This document shows, piece after piece, positions 46,069-59,830 of a stretch of DNA of 64,000 nt. Each line of letters opens with the position of its first letter. The stretch's first letter is position 1. The DNA is taken from contig JAIWND010000020.1 of NCBI GenBank assembly GCA_025330725.1, positions 558,001 through 622,000 of the forward strand, written 5' to 3'. Source of the stretch: Chlamydoabsidia padenii (taxonomy: Eukaryota > Mucoromycota > Mucoromycetes > Mucorales > Cunninghamellaceae). Below the pieces are notes generated by a model. The model was not told the DNA's origin and did not search any database. It saw only the letters and a list, made by a program, of their open reading frames with translations. Both the position numbers and the translations under genes were made by a program.

Positions 46069-47552
46069 TCAACGTCCAAAGAAATCCATGTTGTTTCCGT
46101 GGTTATTGTTGTTGTCAAAAAGTGTCTGGTCAGCTGGTGCCAAGTATATGTCGAGGTTATTAGCCTTTATGGTGTGAGGATTGATCCTGAGTGTGGTTAT
46201 TTGTTTGCCTGGTCGATCGATACTTAGAATGGTTTCCATATGTCGATTGTTCATGATGCGCATAAGGATCTTGTTGATATAGTGTCGTAAAGCGTGATTC
46301 GTATCCTTTAACGTCTTAATTTCTTCCATCATCTCTACATCAAGTTAGACACCTGCTTCCTACCTTTCACTTTTATGTTATACCAGACTTACCTTGGTAG
46401 GATACAAACGGTTTCCGGTCTTGATTGTATTCCATCGATAGATCATCCTTTAAACTGACAAGGACAGGTGTTTCTGGTTGTACAAGTTCTTGATTTCTTT
46501 GTGGTGTCGAGGAATTCCCTTCATCATTATAGACCTATGCAATATTAACAAGATGTATGAATAAAGATGATAGGTGAAGGGGTAATGATCATGCCATACC
46601 TGTATAAAAGAGTCGGAGATAATGTCACCACCATGCAACATCAAGTATTCGTCATCGTCCATCGAAAACTGGTCGGTATCCATTAGGCCCTGGGCGACAA
46701 TGCCATACTTTGTGAGGATATGTTGTTCGGTCTCCAGTTCCAGCTGCTTGATTCTGTCTGTCAAGGTTGGATGAGTCGGAGAAAGAGTTGTCTCGGTGGA
46801 TGGTGATGATATTTGTGAGTAGTGTTCAGATGATTGTTGCAGGAAATCGAGTGTTTCATGATAACAAGGTGATCCTATTGATACAATTGGATAATGTTAG
46901 GAACAAACCCCCCCCCCGTATGTCCGATTTGACCTTACCTTCATCAGGAGGATCCGAGATAATATGTGATAGTGGACAGTTTTCAATATCATTAGTATGG
47001 TGCCGTATATTTTGCTGCTTGTTCGATTCATGGTCCTAAATTCAAATAAACAAACAAAGGGTGAATATGTCCGTCATCACTTTTTGTTGATTTTAAAGTG
47101 TACCTCTATACATATCGACTTGTCTAGATTCTGGTAGAGGTGTTTCCAGTATGAGGTTTCTTTTTTTGAAGCTTGTAAATCTCGTCGTGTCATATACAGC
47201 TCCAATTCCAGTTTTCGCTGCGTGTTGCAAAGTGCCAAGTAGTCTCGTCGTTCCTGTTTTTCAAGTAGATGATGGGATGAGTACATTATACTTGGCATTC
47301 CGCGGAGAAGGAGATGTGGGAAAAGAGTTACTTACAGTGTCCTTGTCGTTGTCTATACCAAAATGTTGCTCTTTTTGATTGCAAAGCATTCGTGCCTATT
47401 ATATAAAATAACAACTGGTTAGGTCAAGTGCGCAACACTTTTTTATTCTTTTTTACCTGCTAGTCATTTACTTGATTCTTCCGAGCTTGCTCGAGGGATT
47501 TCTCTATTGTCAGTTTGGGTTTGGTATGGTGAGAAGAGTCAATCAGTGTCAT
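46069..47552 (-). CDS. Coiled-coil protein with a Rab11-FIP-like C-terminal helix
   Basis: Multi-exon gene, ATG at 47552 (MTLIDSSHHTKPKLTIEKSLEQARKNQ), TGA at 46069-46071. Coiled-coil stretches: RDYLALCNTQRKLELELYMTRRDL in the first half and the segment starting EEIKTLKDTNHALRHYINKILMRIM near the C-terminus. The latter resembles the Rab11-binding helix of FIP proteins (YIDNLLVRVME), which would suggest a role in membrane traffic, but the similarity is short. The middle is Ser/Thr-rich and acidic. Two motif copies lie 50-100 bp upstream (47602-47617, 47635-47650). Exon borders in the middle were only partly resolved. Confidence 0.6.
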
Positions 47553-48130
47553 AATGTAGCAGCAGCCCAACTTGATTCACACAAAAGCAAAAGAGAAAGA
47601 AAGCATAAACCCCGAAAATAATGCTTTTTGAATCTTTTAAATATCCGACTGCCCCCCCCAGGCAAACATATCCGGGCGAGGACAAGAGATCGGAATATTT
47701 TGCTTCCCCAAAAGTTGATACATGATCATCATAGTATAACTACTCACATTGCAGTATGATGCCAATGCTTAACCACATACTTATAACCATAGTAATTTAA
47801 AGAAGGATTCAGAAGCGGGACAAAGGCATGACTGAAGGCTTTATGGAATCATTGTGAAAACGATTCAATCCACATTGGAATACATAATATATAATAAGAA
47901 TTAGCTACGTTTATGTTATAGAGTGTTTTAAAAAGATACATACATATCACACCGGTAACCCTAATACAAAGGATATAGTCGGAGTTCAATCATAAGAACC
48001 GATGCATGAATCACATTTAGGACAAATGTTTTAATGAAGTTTATTTTAATACAAGTTAAGCTACATAATATAACCAATATAACCAATATAAAAAGTAACA
48101 AAGAGACTATTCTAAAAAGCAGGTAAGATG
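47553..48130. other. Promoter region and AT-rich intergenic DNA
   Basis: About 580 bp. GCATAAACCCCGAAAA at 47602-47617 and TTTTAAATATCCGACTG at 47635-47651 serve the coiled-coil gene by position. The remainder is AT-rich with AACCAATAT repeated at about 48072-48090. No ORF with family features. Confidence 0.45.
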
Positions 48131-48480
48131 GAGACAGAATGATCTCATTTTCAACCAAGATCATTAAAGAAGAGGTAACCACCCATGCTATTGTTGCCAG
48201 TTGCGTGGGTTATAGTATCGGATTGGGATTCTGTATAGTACTTGATTAGATTTGGAATCGGATAATCTGATTCATAGAGAGAGGTCCATCACTTTTAAAA
48301 AGTCATAATAGGTCCGCTTCTTTTTTTTGGGGGGTGTAAGAGTCGAGGGTCCGCCATAAAGATTCCATTCACCTTTTTCCAATTCTCGTTGGTACCAACC
48401 GTCATTGATGCTGCACAAAGATCAGTGTAGACACCATTCCACAGTGCCAAAGGATCTTATAAATTGAATAGTAAGAGGTT
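48131..48480 (-). pseudogene. Aspartate kinase pseudogene fragment
   Basis: Reading the minus strand from about 48457 gives YTDLCAAS..VG ... NWKKVNGIFMADPR, which aligns with YTDLCAALTAVG ... IWKEVDGIFTADPR in the intact gene at 40955-42750. After a stop and frame change the next stretch reads PLSMNQIIRF ... IQNPNPI, matching PFTMEQVIRV ... NVENPAG. Stops and a length change interrupt it, and the KYGGTS start and the last ACT exon are not found nearby. A possible acceptor (TTTATAAG) precedes the fragment. It is on the same strand as the parent, about 6 kb away, so an old local duplication is likely. Confidence 0.7.
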
Positions 48481-49450
48481 TAGTATAATATTATGATCTC
48501 TGATCATACCGCCCTTTTTCTATTTCACCATACCAATATAGCATCCACCTTGAAGGTTACACGGCCATACTATGCCAAATCGCCAATTGTCGTCCTGTCC
48601 TGCTACCCCAATTCAAAGCCATGTTGTGTTGTCAGCCAATTCGCCCATGTGGTGGTCAATACGAGGAAGAGGCCTTTGATCAAAAATGGTGACATGTGCC
48701 TTGTGATAAATTAGGTTACGTCGCCAATGATGGTAGTGGTGCCCAACCTTTGTTCCTTGTCCAAGTCGTTCTTAAGTTTTAAAGATGGCATCCTGTCATT
48801 TGTTGTTAACCCTCAAATGTTGTGATTCATGGATGTTGAGCCCAGATTGTTATTGTACCAAGTTGAGTATTTGAAGTGATCGCGCAGGTTAGGATTGCTG
48901 TAGACTATAAGAGAGTCGTCAATAAGTTCAAGTCAGTATAACAAAACAAAAAGAAGGATATTACTTACTTTCATCAATACATTATAGTCCATATCAAAGA
49001 CTACAGTAAATAAAAGAGTAATGGTTAGATAGTAAACCAATATGGTAGTGTTTGTGTGTCGCTTACTTCCTTCCATTTTTTCCAAGCATAACTCCAAGAG
49101 GAATATAGGATGCTACCAACTTTGCCTAGAATTCATTTCCAACTACAAGTAACAATATCAGTTAAGTAATACATACAATCAACTCCATTTGTCATTGTAT
49201 ATTGTATGCGGGGAAGAGTATAGGACTTACCTTGAGGGTTCCTGGGCTGAATCCCGTTTCATACAGAAACCACAAGCTACCTATTTTGTTATGACAGTAA
49301 AAGAAAATAAAGATTAGTGTATTAAATCTTCATTTACAACGTATATCTTACCATTCCTGTTTCTACACCTTCAAAAACTGCCATGGTCTGGACTAATGGC
49401 GAGATCTTTTTTTTTTTTTCGGGGATAAATGTTGCTGACCATGTCCAAAG
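48481..49450 (-). pseudogene. Decayed spliced locus of unknown identity
   Basis: Several exon-like pieces with good splice signals on the minus strand: one ending GGAATG|GTAAGA near 49353, one bounded by AAAATAG and AAG|GTAAGT at about 49280-49232, one with TTCTAG ... GAA|GTAAGC at about 49124-49066, and one with TGTAG ... AAA|GTAAGT at about 49000-48970. Short peptides such as SLWFLYETGFSPGTLK and FDMDYNVLMK can be read, but phases conflict and stops intervene. It may be the upstream part of the aspartokinase pseudogene unit or a separate gene; I cannot match it to either. Confidence 0.3.
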
Positions 49451-50105
49451 ATATTGTAAAACTGTTGTTCAGCCATTAAATAGTGTGTCAAAGCCGTTTA
49501 CTGTTGTCCATTGTTGTAGAGTGAATAGGCAGTTCCCAGACCAATGATTCGGATTATTGGGAGAGAAAAGAAGCGGGTGCGAAAAATTGAAAAGTCTTCA
49601 TTCTTTTGATCGACCTTATTCAAACGCCGCTTCATTGTCATTGGCCTCCCCAGATAACCCCTTGGGACAGTTTACCATGTCATACCATCGTAATGTATTC
49701 GAGTAAAAGAAAGAGTTAGCTGGGTTTGAGTATCATTGATCACTATCAATCAAATCAAGCCGATAACAAGTGCCTGATTTATGAATGTGGTCGGAATTTG
49801 AATCTGATTGTCCAATGCGATCTGCATAAACGAATCCATTTGCAGTGGTGGTATATATAAAAAGTCAATTTAATGTTTCAAGTATTTTTTATTATTATAA
49901 AGGGTTTACAAAATGGAGGATGGATGGATGGAATGTATTATTATGCTATTGTTTACAACCGCCTATTTGTCAAATCCCCTAGTGGGTTTCCTGGCTGCTG
50001 TCTCCTTCGTCTTCGTCTTGGTTCTAGTTGCTGCTGTTCTAGCTGATTATGTTGTTGTTGTTGTTGCTGCTGTTTTTCTTCTTCATCATCATCTTCTTGG
50101 TCTTT
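49451..50105. other. Intergenic
   Basis: About 650 bp. GTCGGAATTTGAATC at 49790-49804 is a motif variant. A TATATAAAAAG run lies at 49852-49862. The left part of a plus-strand ORF running through the ATC repeat begins here but has no family features. Confidence 0.4.
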
Positions 50106-50570
<465 letters not shown>

Positions 50571-51194
50571 GTTGTGTGCGAAAAGTTGATAAGTATCGGG
50601 AAGAAAAGTGGGAGAAAAAGAAAAAGGGGGAACCTTTAAATATCTGAATTGAAAAAAAAAAAAAAAAAAAAAAAAAGTCGCCCAGAAAATTGAGCCAATC
50701 AGCCTTATCATGCATCATAAGAACATGAATATTGTTTTTGAATGAAAATAGTTAGACTGTTTATAATTACTTTTTACGCATTCATAGAAACCTTAACCAG
50801 ACCAAACGGATGATTGTGGCCGTTTCTTTCTAGCAAAATGTGAGGATAGTGCGGGATGTGAAATGAAACCTGGCATTTGTTTACATCAACAAACCACTAA
50901 CAGGTGGGCGGAAAGAAAAGTTCCAAGGGTACTGTTTATTAATGGATTGTAATAAAAATGAACAGAATAATAATGATTGATAAAGAGGGTGTCAAAAGAG
51001 TAATAACATAGTAAATGCCAGTACGAGGTCAAAGCGTGATATGTTAAATGAACATGGTAAGAGTGATCGTGTACGATAAAACCATTTTGTACAACGATAT
51101 GGGTCAAGTGACCCTTTTGCTATTTCTTACATTATCCAATATGTAGGCCCCTCTCCACGTTTCCTTAAAAATGACAGAAAAGAAAGTTTATGCA

Positions 51195-51211
51195 GGCGGG
51201 ATTCGAAAAAG
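51195..51211 (+). promoter_or_regulatory. Orphan motif copy
   Basis: GGCGGGATTCGAAAAAG; one change (T to C) from consensus in the TTTGAA half. Confidence 0.45.
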
Positions 51212-51452
51212 GATGAAACACTGTTTCTTTTTTTTTCGTTTTAGAATGAACAGAGCGTGATTAAATAGAATGCCATCAACAAATGTGGGTCGATATATGC
51301 ACACTTTAGGATTGTCTTGACGTTTCTCCCCCCCCCCAGAAAAAGTGTTTATACAGGTGACATTATCGAAAAGTGAAAATGTTTTGTAAATCTGTGCTGT
51401 CATATTCATTGATTAACAATGTTTCCAATTTGACAGCAGGTGCATCGAGGAC

Positions 51453-51470
51453 GGCGGGATTTGAAAAATC
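51453..51470 (+). promoter_or_regulatory. Orphan motif copy in duplicated segment
   Basis: GGCGGGATTTGAAAAATC, full consensus, at the left edge of the duplicated segment; no gene follows in the facing direction. Confidence 0.5.
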
Positions 51471-52260
51471 ATTTTTGCATAAAAACGGGTTTCTTGTATT
51501 GTAACACGATGGCCTGGAGTCCATTATTTGCCATTTTCTAATAAAGCGTCAAAGTCAACAAAATGAAATGAGGGGTTATCGCCTGCATGAATGTGAGCTC
51601 GATAGGCCTAAGAAGAAACGGATATTCGTTCAATTTAAACCACATCTCTTCCGTGCGCAAAAGAATCATTCTTCTTTAGGTTGACCTTGATCACATAAAC
51701 GCATATAGGTAATCTTATCATATAAAACTTTTTGATAAATTTAGCACGTACCAATCACAAAACACACTGTTTACAAAAGAGATACACAAAATTAAGGGGC
51801 AATGATATGTTTATAAGTTTCCAGTTGCTTTTTTATTGTTTACAGTATATATAAAAAAAACACAAGAGGGGGTCTATTTTAGGATTGGTGAGGCTATAAC
51901 CAAATAAAACCAGGTATCACACACAAATTAAAGGGCATCGATCACAGATTGTCGATCCATAGAATCCAGGCCAGTGTTCGTGTCTTGTTTTTTAAGAGTA
52001 AGATTGAGTTTGAAGGAAGGAGGTGGCCATAGGTCTGTATAATAGAATTAGTACTCCTTCTCTGTTCTCATATCCCTAATCATGCTTACCTATTAATACC
52101 TTTTTCATGTTTAACCAAAGCGAGAGCCGATCAAGGGTAAACGTGATACCATACAGTCGACATGATCATATTTCTATCGGCAGTTGATAATCGAGGAAGT
52201 TTGAATTGTTGTGATCTTCCATTGCGGGTTACTAATAAAGGCAATCAAAAGTCTAGTTCT
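51460..52260. repeat. Diverged duplicate segment, copy A
   Basis: Blocks shared with copy B: GGGTTTCTTG at 51488, TTTACAAAAGA near 51770, GGGGGTCTATTTTAGGA at 51867-51883, and TGTGATCTT ... TTACTAATAAAGGC at 52210-52242, in the same order and orientation. Confidence 0.6.
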
Positions 52261-52330
52261 AATCACCATCACCTGATTCTTCCTTACGTTTGTTGGCCTG
52301 TTGAGTGAGTTCCTACCAGTCAGTCTATAA
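51928..52330 (-). pseudogene. C-terminal remnant of a spliced gene
   Basis: Two exon-like pieces join in frame (about 52150-52090, then 52034-51928) to read YGITFTLDRLSLWLNMKK, then KVLIDLWPPPSFKLNLTL and a C-terminus QSVIDAL, with good splice signals (ATAG|GTAAGC, ATACAG|AC). Just upstream an in-frame TGA and a further exon-like piece with a TAG block any longer frame. The DRLSLW core is reminiscent of eIF4E-family strands, but this is weak. A more decayed copy of the same segment lies at about 54.78-55.0 kb. Confidence 0.4.
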
Positions 52331-53819
52331 TGAAAAAAAGAGTCACTAGTCGCTTTAGTTCAAATAGACAACAGCCATATACATATAGATATATACCTTT
52401 TCATCCATGGTACCCTCTGGAATATGGCCCTCATATTATCTTGATTTCGATTTTTTTGTATATCCAATGGAGTAAAGAGAATGGTAAGAAGAATACCACT
52501 TTCAAGTATTCATACATTGACTTGTAGATGAAGATATCTAATAAATTGTTGGAGACGATGTTGTTGTACGTTGAATTACAATATATAGTTGCAGTTGGCA
52601 TCTGGTTCCCCCGTTGACATAAGAAGAAGACAAGTAGGGTTAATACATCAAAGTGAAAGGAAGGGAATACGTCATACAACAACAACAACAATCATTGCAG
52701 AATATACCCTATCAATGCACCAATTAGATCTAATTGGTGAGGAGGTTGTGATAGGTGTGCCAAGGAAAACCGTGCCGTTTGCAGGTAAAGCACAATCGAG
52801 TGGTTTTCGTGATGGTCGAATCGGGTTGGTATGGGCGGTTGTATCGTTGATGTGGATGAATCGTACTAGTAGCTACTGCTAACGTTTGCTGGTATTTAAA
52901 CCTAAACATACAAGAAAAGAGAGAGAGAGGGAAAAGAGTATTAGTATCAAAGTCTTGATCAGGATGTTGATCCACTTGGAGAATGGACCTAGTCTACACT
53001 GCCACTCAGTTCTTTTTCTTTTACGTGTTCTTACCTTTTCCCCAGTTGTTGTATTAGCCAAAAGATAAAACACCATTACCACCACCATAAAAGTAACTAG
53101 TCAAGAGTAAAGATGGACCCAACAAAGTTACTTTTCCGTGTAGCCATCATTAAGAAAGTCAGACAGTGCATTCTTCATCACTAGAACAGTAAAACATAAA
53201 AAAAAAGTGTGAGACGATTGTTTAATTAGTTACTTAATCGTAGACCATACCAGTTTAACTTTACAAAATAAGATAAGGCACTAAGAGGTAAAAGACATTA
53301 ACACCAAAGCATTAAAGTCGGTCGGAAGGGATAAAGAGGGAAGGGAAGGACAAATAAATAAAAAAAGACACCATTGCCCCTTTTTCAGATTTCAGGGCGG
53401 GATTTAAATATATACTTTTCGGGACAAAGACGAAGGTATTGATTTATTGGTACTGAAGTGATAAAACATGATAAAGAGGAATATAATACAAAGATAAAAG
53501 GAAATAATAAAAAGAAGGACAAAGATAAAAATAAAAATACAAAGAGAGACATACAATAAAGAAGGAATATGATATGAGAGGATATGTACAAGCGGAGTAT
53601 TCCTGTTTTGTTGCATTGGACAATAATATGCGGCTTTTTTCGGTACCGCTACCAAATAGATAATCACTTTTGTCATATTCACCGTCGACAACAGGTTGAG
53701 TATTAGTCTGGTCTTGCACTTGAGCTTGAATGGGAGCAGTATCAATATCCATATCACACTTCCAGATAGCCTCGTCGTGTAGTTGAGCTTGCGTAGATTC
53801 TTCGTCGTTCATTCCGACA
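52331..53819. other. Gene-poor region
   Basis: About 1.5 kb. Open stretches on both strands (for example 52589-52882 plus and 52730-52975 minus) lack family features and overlap each other. GGGCGGGATTTAAATATA at 53395-53412 is a full motif with no clear downstream gene on the plus strand. The right end (53444-53819) is the AT-rich 3' flank of the small basic gene. Confidence 0.4.
53395..53412 (+). promoter_or_regulatory. Orphan motif copy
   Basis: GGGCGGGATTTAAATATA; matches the eRF1-facing copy over 13 bases (CGGGATTTAAATA). Confidence 0.5.
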
Positions 53820-54091
53820 TCAGCGCTTGGTCCTTTCTCCCGTAATACCACTCTGTTTGTCAATGATCAGTGGTTGTCCTAAAATATGAAAAAAGGTTAA
53901 TGTCAACAATACCTTTGCTGTCAAAGTATCAATTTACGTTTTCTTTGTGGTCTAGTCATGTTATTGCTCGAGTTAAAAAAGTGACAAAGCAGCATTAGTT
54001 CCCATTGTCGTTGTAACTGCTTTGCCTTGACGGTGTTCATACGTCTAGGCTTTTTTGTCTTCGGGGTAGGATTTTTTTTTCTTTTTTCCAT
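53820..54091 (-). CDS. Possible small basic protein, 70 residues
   Basis: Two exons (54091-53938, 53878-53820), 213 nt, 70 residues, with a 59-nt intron (donor C|GTAAAT, acceptor TTTTAG). The protein is Lys/Arg-rich at both ends (MEKRKKNPTPKTKKPRRMN, MTRPQRKRQ) with a hydrophobic helix WELMLLCHFF in the middle. An in-frame TGA 36 bp upstream argues for this ATG rather than a longer product. Exon-like pieces at about 54214-54245 would be 5' UTR. The CATTTTAAATCCCGAAG motif lies about 220 bp upstream in the usual orientation. Not recognised; it may be a decaying gene like its neighbours. Confidence 0.4.
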
Positions 54092-54311
54092 CTGGTGATT
54101 CAATATGGGCTTGGTCACGTCAATGTCAAAAAGTTGTCACTCGACTATGATTCAAAGAGATAGAACGTGGTTAGTGACACAATAGGATAAATACATTTCT
54201 ATGGATCAACTTACGGGTTTGTAACATAATAGGATTTGATTGTTGACTAAAAGAATTACCTGTTGATTGTGAGAAAAGGGAAAGAAATGAAAAGGGCGTC
54301 TCTTTTATGGA

Positions 54312-54328
54312 CATTTTAAATCCCGAAG
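54312..54328 (-). promoter_or_regulatory. Motif copy upstream of the small basic gene
   Basis: CATTTTAAATCCCGAAG; sense strand CTTCGGGATTTAAAATG. Confidence 0.5.
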
Positions 54329-55099
54329 TGGGCCTCTTTTTTTTTTCTCCTTATCATGATCACTTGTGGTCAAGTATTCAATCACCGGCAATGCTCATGC
54401 TCCTACCCTTGTGAAGTTATTACAAAGACATATCGAGAAAATCGGGGTCTTAAAAATTGTTTTTCGCATAAACCTCAAGGAACCCCCGATCGTCATTAAA
54501 AAGAGCAAGAGGGTGAGGTATTCCAAGGTACTGCCAATGTCTGTTTTTTATTTTTCAGAGGGTACACGGATTTTTTTCTTCTCCCGAAATGGGTTTCTTG
54601 CATAATGACACAATGTTTAGCAGAAAGAGGGAATGGACACTCGTCTATTTCAAACCCCGGTAACCTCTTGCATGAAGGGACGAAGATTAACCTTTTTGGT
54701 AAAGCTAGCGCCTTATTTACAAAAGATACGAAACCAATTTTTTTACATGATAGGTTTCTTTATTTTATATAGTAATGGGGGGGTCTATTTTAGGAAGGGT
54801 GAGACTAGGAACCTTCTGAGGAGAAGCCGTCATTGTTGTTGGATTAGGTTCACACATGAATCAAAGAACGGCGACCACAACATTGTCAACCTAAAGGCTA
54901 TTGTGCTGATAGTATTAGATGGTGGTTGGTGATTAAGGGGAGTAGCAGTAACTAAGGTCTGGAATGCTGTGATCTTTTATTGTCAGATTACTAATAAAGG
55001 CGATCAAAATATAAGACAAAGCATTGTTTATTTCAATCAGTCAATAAAAATTACATGTAGCTAAAACTGTATAAACTAATCAAAGAGCCAAAGAGTCAG
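54329..55099. other. Intergenic; mostly duplicated segment
   Basis: About 770 bp between the small basic gene's promoter and the EB1 3' end. Contains copy B of the duplicate and one motif; the short ORFs at 54366-54605 and 54633-54932 show no family features. Confidence 0.45.
54580..55020. repeat. Diverged duplicate segment, copy B
   Basis: Matches copy A at GGGTTTCTTG (54591), TTTACAAAAGATAC (about 54717), GGGGGTCTATTTTAGGA (54777-54793) and TGTGATCTTTTATTG ... TTACTAATAAAGGC (54968-55001). It is about 150 bp shorter between the last two blocks. TATTTCAAACCCCGG at 54646-54660 is a motif copy within it. Confidence 0.6.
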
Positions 55100-56107
55100 T
55101 CACCCTACGGAAAGACAAAGACAGGTGAGTTAGTATACATCCTTCCTTATCCATTCCCCTTTTCTACTACTTACCATATAATATAGTCCCAATCTTTTTC
55201 AAGATAGATGATGATGATGTAGAGACAATGTCATGATCGATATAAGCCTGTTTAATTTTATCCAGTTTACGTCGATAAAAGTCCTTTTCCACCCCTAAAG
55301 AATCCCCGATCCCTTTCAATCCATCCAGTTGTTGTTGCAGATCCATGATAATGTGATTATAAGAAGGAGATTGGATACGTTGTTTTTTGGCTGGTGCGAG
55401 ACTGGTAAAGGAAACCTCTGTTGGTGTTTCTAGTGTGGATGATGTGCTGGATAAAGAAGTACAGGATACCAAATCCGATGATTGTCGTCCTATATAAAGT
55501 TGGGAGTTGAGTGAGAGAGAATGAGAGAGAAGAGAATGGACTTACCATGTCGCAGTTTGAGAGGAGAAGGAAGAGACTTTTGTCTTTGAGCAGTGGTGTC
55601 CCAGTATAATTTGATCCATTGTAAAAACTCCAAATTATCCTGAAATCGACATTTAACAAGACGTTGGACGGGAATGATTTTATCAATCCTGAATAAAGAA
55701 GATCAGCATCATGTATTTTGTAAAGTAGAGAGGAAGTTCACTTGCTTGTGTTTTTCAAATGAGCGTTGGAGGATCTTGTAATTGTCAATGAATTCATATT
55801 CATGTTTCGCCTTGAATTTGAGCTTGGTTAATGGGACATCACCTAATAATAAAGAAGAAGAAGAATAGTATTGAGTTTGTCCTTTAAACGCCATAACATA
55901 TAACAACCCCCCCCCGTTTTACCATAAATAGAGTCAATGATTTGAGAATAGGCGATACCTGTTCAAATAAAAGACAAAGAGATTTAAGCATGTGAGAATA
56001 ATCATGGGTGGGAGGGGGTTACCTGTCCCTAATTGTTCCACCTTTATGTACTGAGTAGCCAATAAACGGTTCACCCAAGTGATAAGTTCTGTTCTTGACT
56101 CAGGCAT
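55100..56107 (-). CDS. EB1/Bim1-like microtubule plus-end binding protein
   Basis: Six exons (56107-56023, 55958-55923, 55842-55746, 55688-55546, 55489-55175, 55104-55100) sum to 681 nt, 226 residues. The calponin-homology domain reads [31 protein letters not shown], then [20 protein letters not shown] and [21 protein letters not shown], the EB1 pattern throughout. The C-terminus has the EB1 dimerisation region ([17 protein letters not shown]). The last exon adds only the second and third bases of a Gly codon and the TGA. Intron 3 has a GC donor; using the nearby GT donor would cause an immediate stop. A poly-T tract and a motif (56226-56243) lie just upstream. Confidence 0.9.
55689..55745 (-). 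other. GC-AG intron in the EB1 gene
   Basis: Donor CACAA|GCAAGT, acceptor ATTCAG|GATT. Only this donor gives HK-IDKIIPV in frame, and the whole gene then sums to 227 codons. Confidence 0.75.
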
Positions 56108-56141
56108 TACGATGAGTTAAAAAAAAAAAAAAAGTAAAGAG

Positions 56142-56177
<36 letters not shown>

Positions 56178-56225
56178 TAAGGGAGATGCGCACACACAAA
56201 AAAAAAAAGAGGAGAAGCCAGGAGT

Positions 56226-56243
56226 TGTTTCAAACCCCGATAT
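56226..56243 (-). promoter_or_regulatory. Motif copy upstream of EB1
   Basis: GTTTCAAACCCCGATATG; sense strand CATATCGGGGTTTGAAAC, about 120 bp before the EB1 ATG. Confidence 0.55.
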
Positions 56244-56383
56244 GCATGATGGACAAGTATACAATAACATGGTTTTTATTGCTGTAGTATATATATACAT
56301 AAAGAGTTTAAAATGAGATAATATAAAATTATAATATCTTGTGTGGAGTGACGGGGGGGTAAATTATATTAACAGAGTGTCTC

Positions 56384-59332
<2,949 letters not shown>

Positions 59333-59830
59333 AAGTCCCACAGTAATAGATGTATTATGTAAAAGAGTAATAAAGGGTGGTGAATTATAGATACGAGTAA
59401 GTAAATAAAGACAAAAAAACAGAAGCGTCTACGTGTAAAAGGTATAAGGTTTCTATATATGTATGTATATATAAAGATGGGTTGTAAATGCTTTTGCTTT
59501 AGGGAGAAGAAGAAGAAGAAGAAGAAGAAAATAAAAAGCAAACAACAAAAAATAGGTATATAGGGAATCCAAAAATAATGGCGAAACTCTTTTAAAATAC
59601 CGAGATGTCGGTATTTGAAAAACGGAGAAAATCAACAGAGTGCACAAGGCAATAAAATAGTTCAAGTGAAGCATACTGTAGTTTTTTATTATTATCACTA
59701 TGGTATGTTTTCAAATAACAGGTGATGATATAGATGCATTTCTTTTGTAAAAGAGGTGACTACTAATATAAAGAGATGGAACCTTGACCATAATAGAGAG
59801 CCTATTATTGTTCTTTAGGGACGAGTGTGC
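59333..59830. other. Promoter of GCN5 and 3' flank of eL41
   Basis: About 500 bp. It contains a (GAA)n-like purine tract at 59505-59528 (pyrimidine on the GCN5 sense strand), the inverted motif pair at 59589-59622 and the eL41 3' UTR. No further gene. Confidence 0.5.
59589..59622. promoter_or_regulatory. Near-perfect inverted pair of motifs upstream of GCN5
   Basis: TTTTAAAATACCGA, spacer GATG, TCGGTATTTGAAAA: two half sites whose arms are reverse complements at all but one or two positions. Confidence 0.6.

Larger units (their letters stand above)
50571..51927. other. Gene-poor region with motif copies
   Basis: About 1.35 kb with no supportable gene. Motifs: GTGCGGGATGTGAAATG at 50849-50865, GGCGGGATTCGAAAAAG at 51195-51211, GGCGGGATTTGAAAAATC at 51453-51470. 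The right part (from about 51460) is the start of the diverged duplicate shared with 54.6-55.0 kb. A poly-A tract lies at 50652-50675. Confidence 0.45.

Noticed and set aside
52589..52975. Overlapping plus and minus ORFs of 80-97 codons
   Set aside because: Neither strand shows conserved motifs; they lie in the decaying island and exclude each other.
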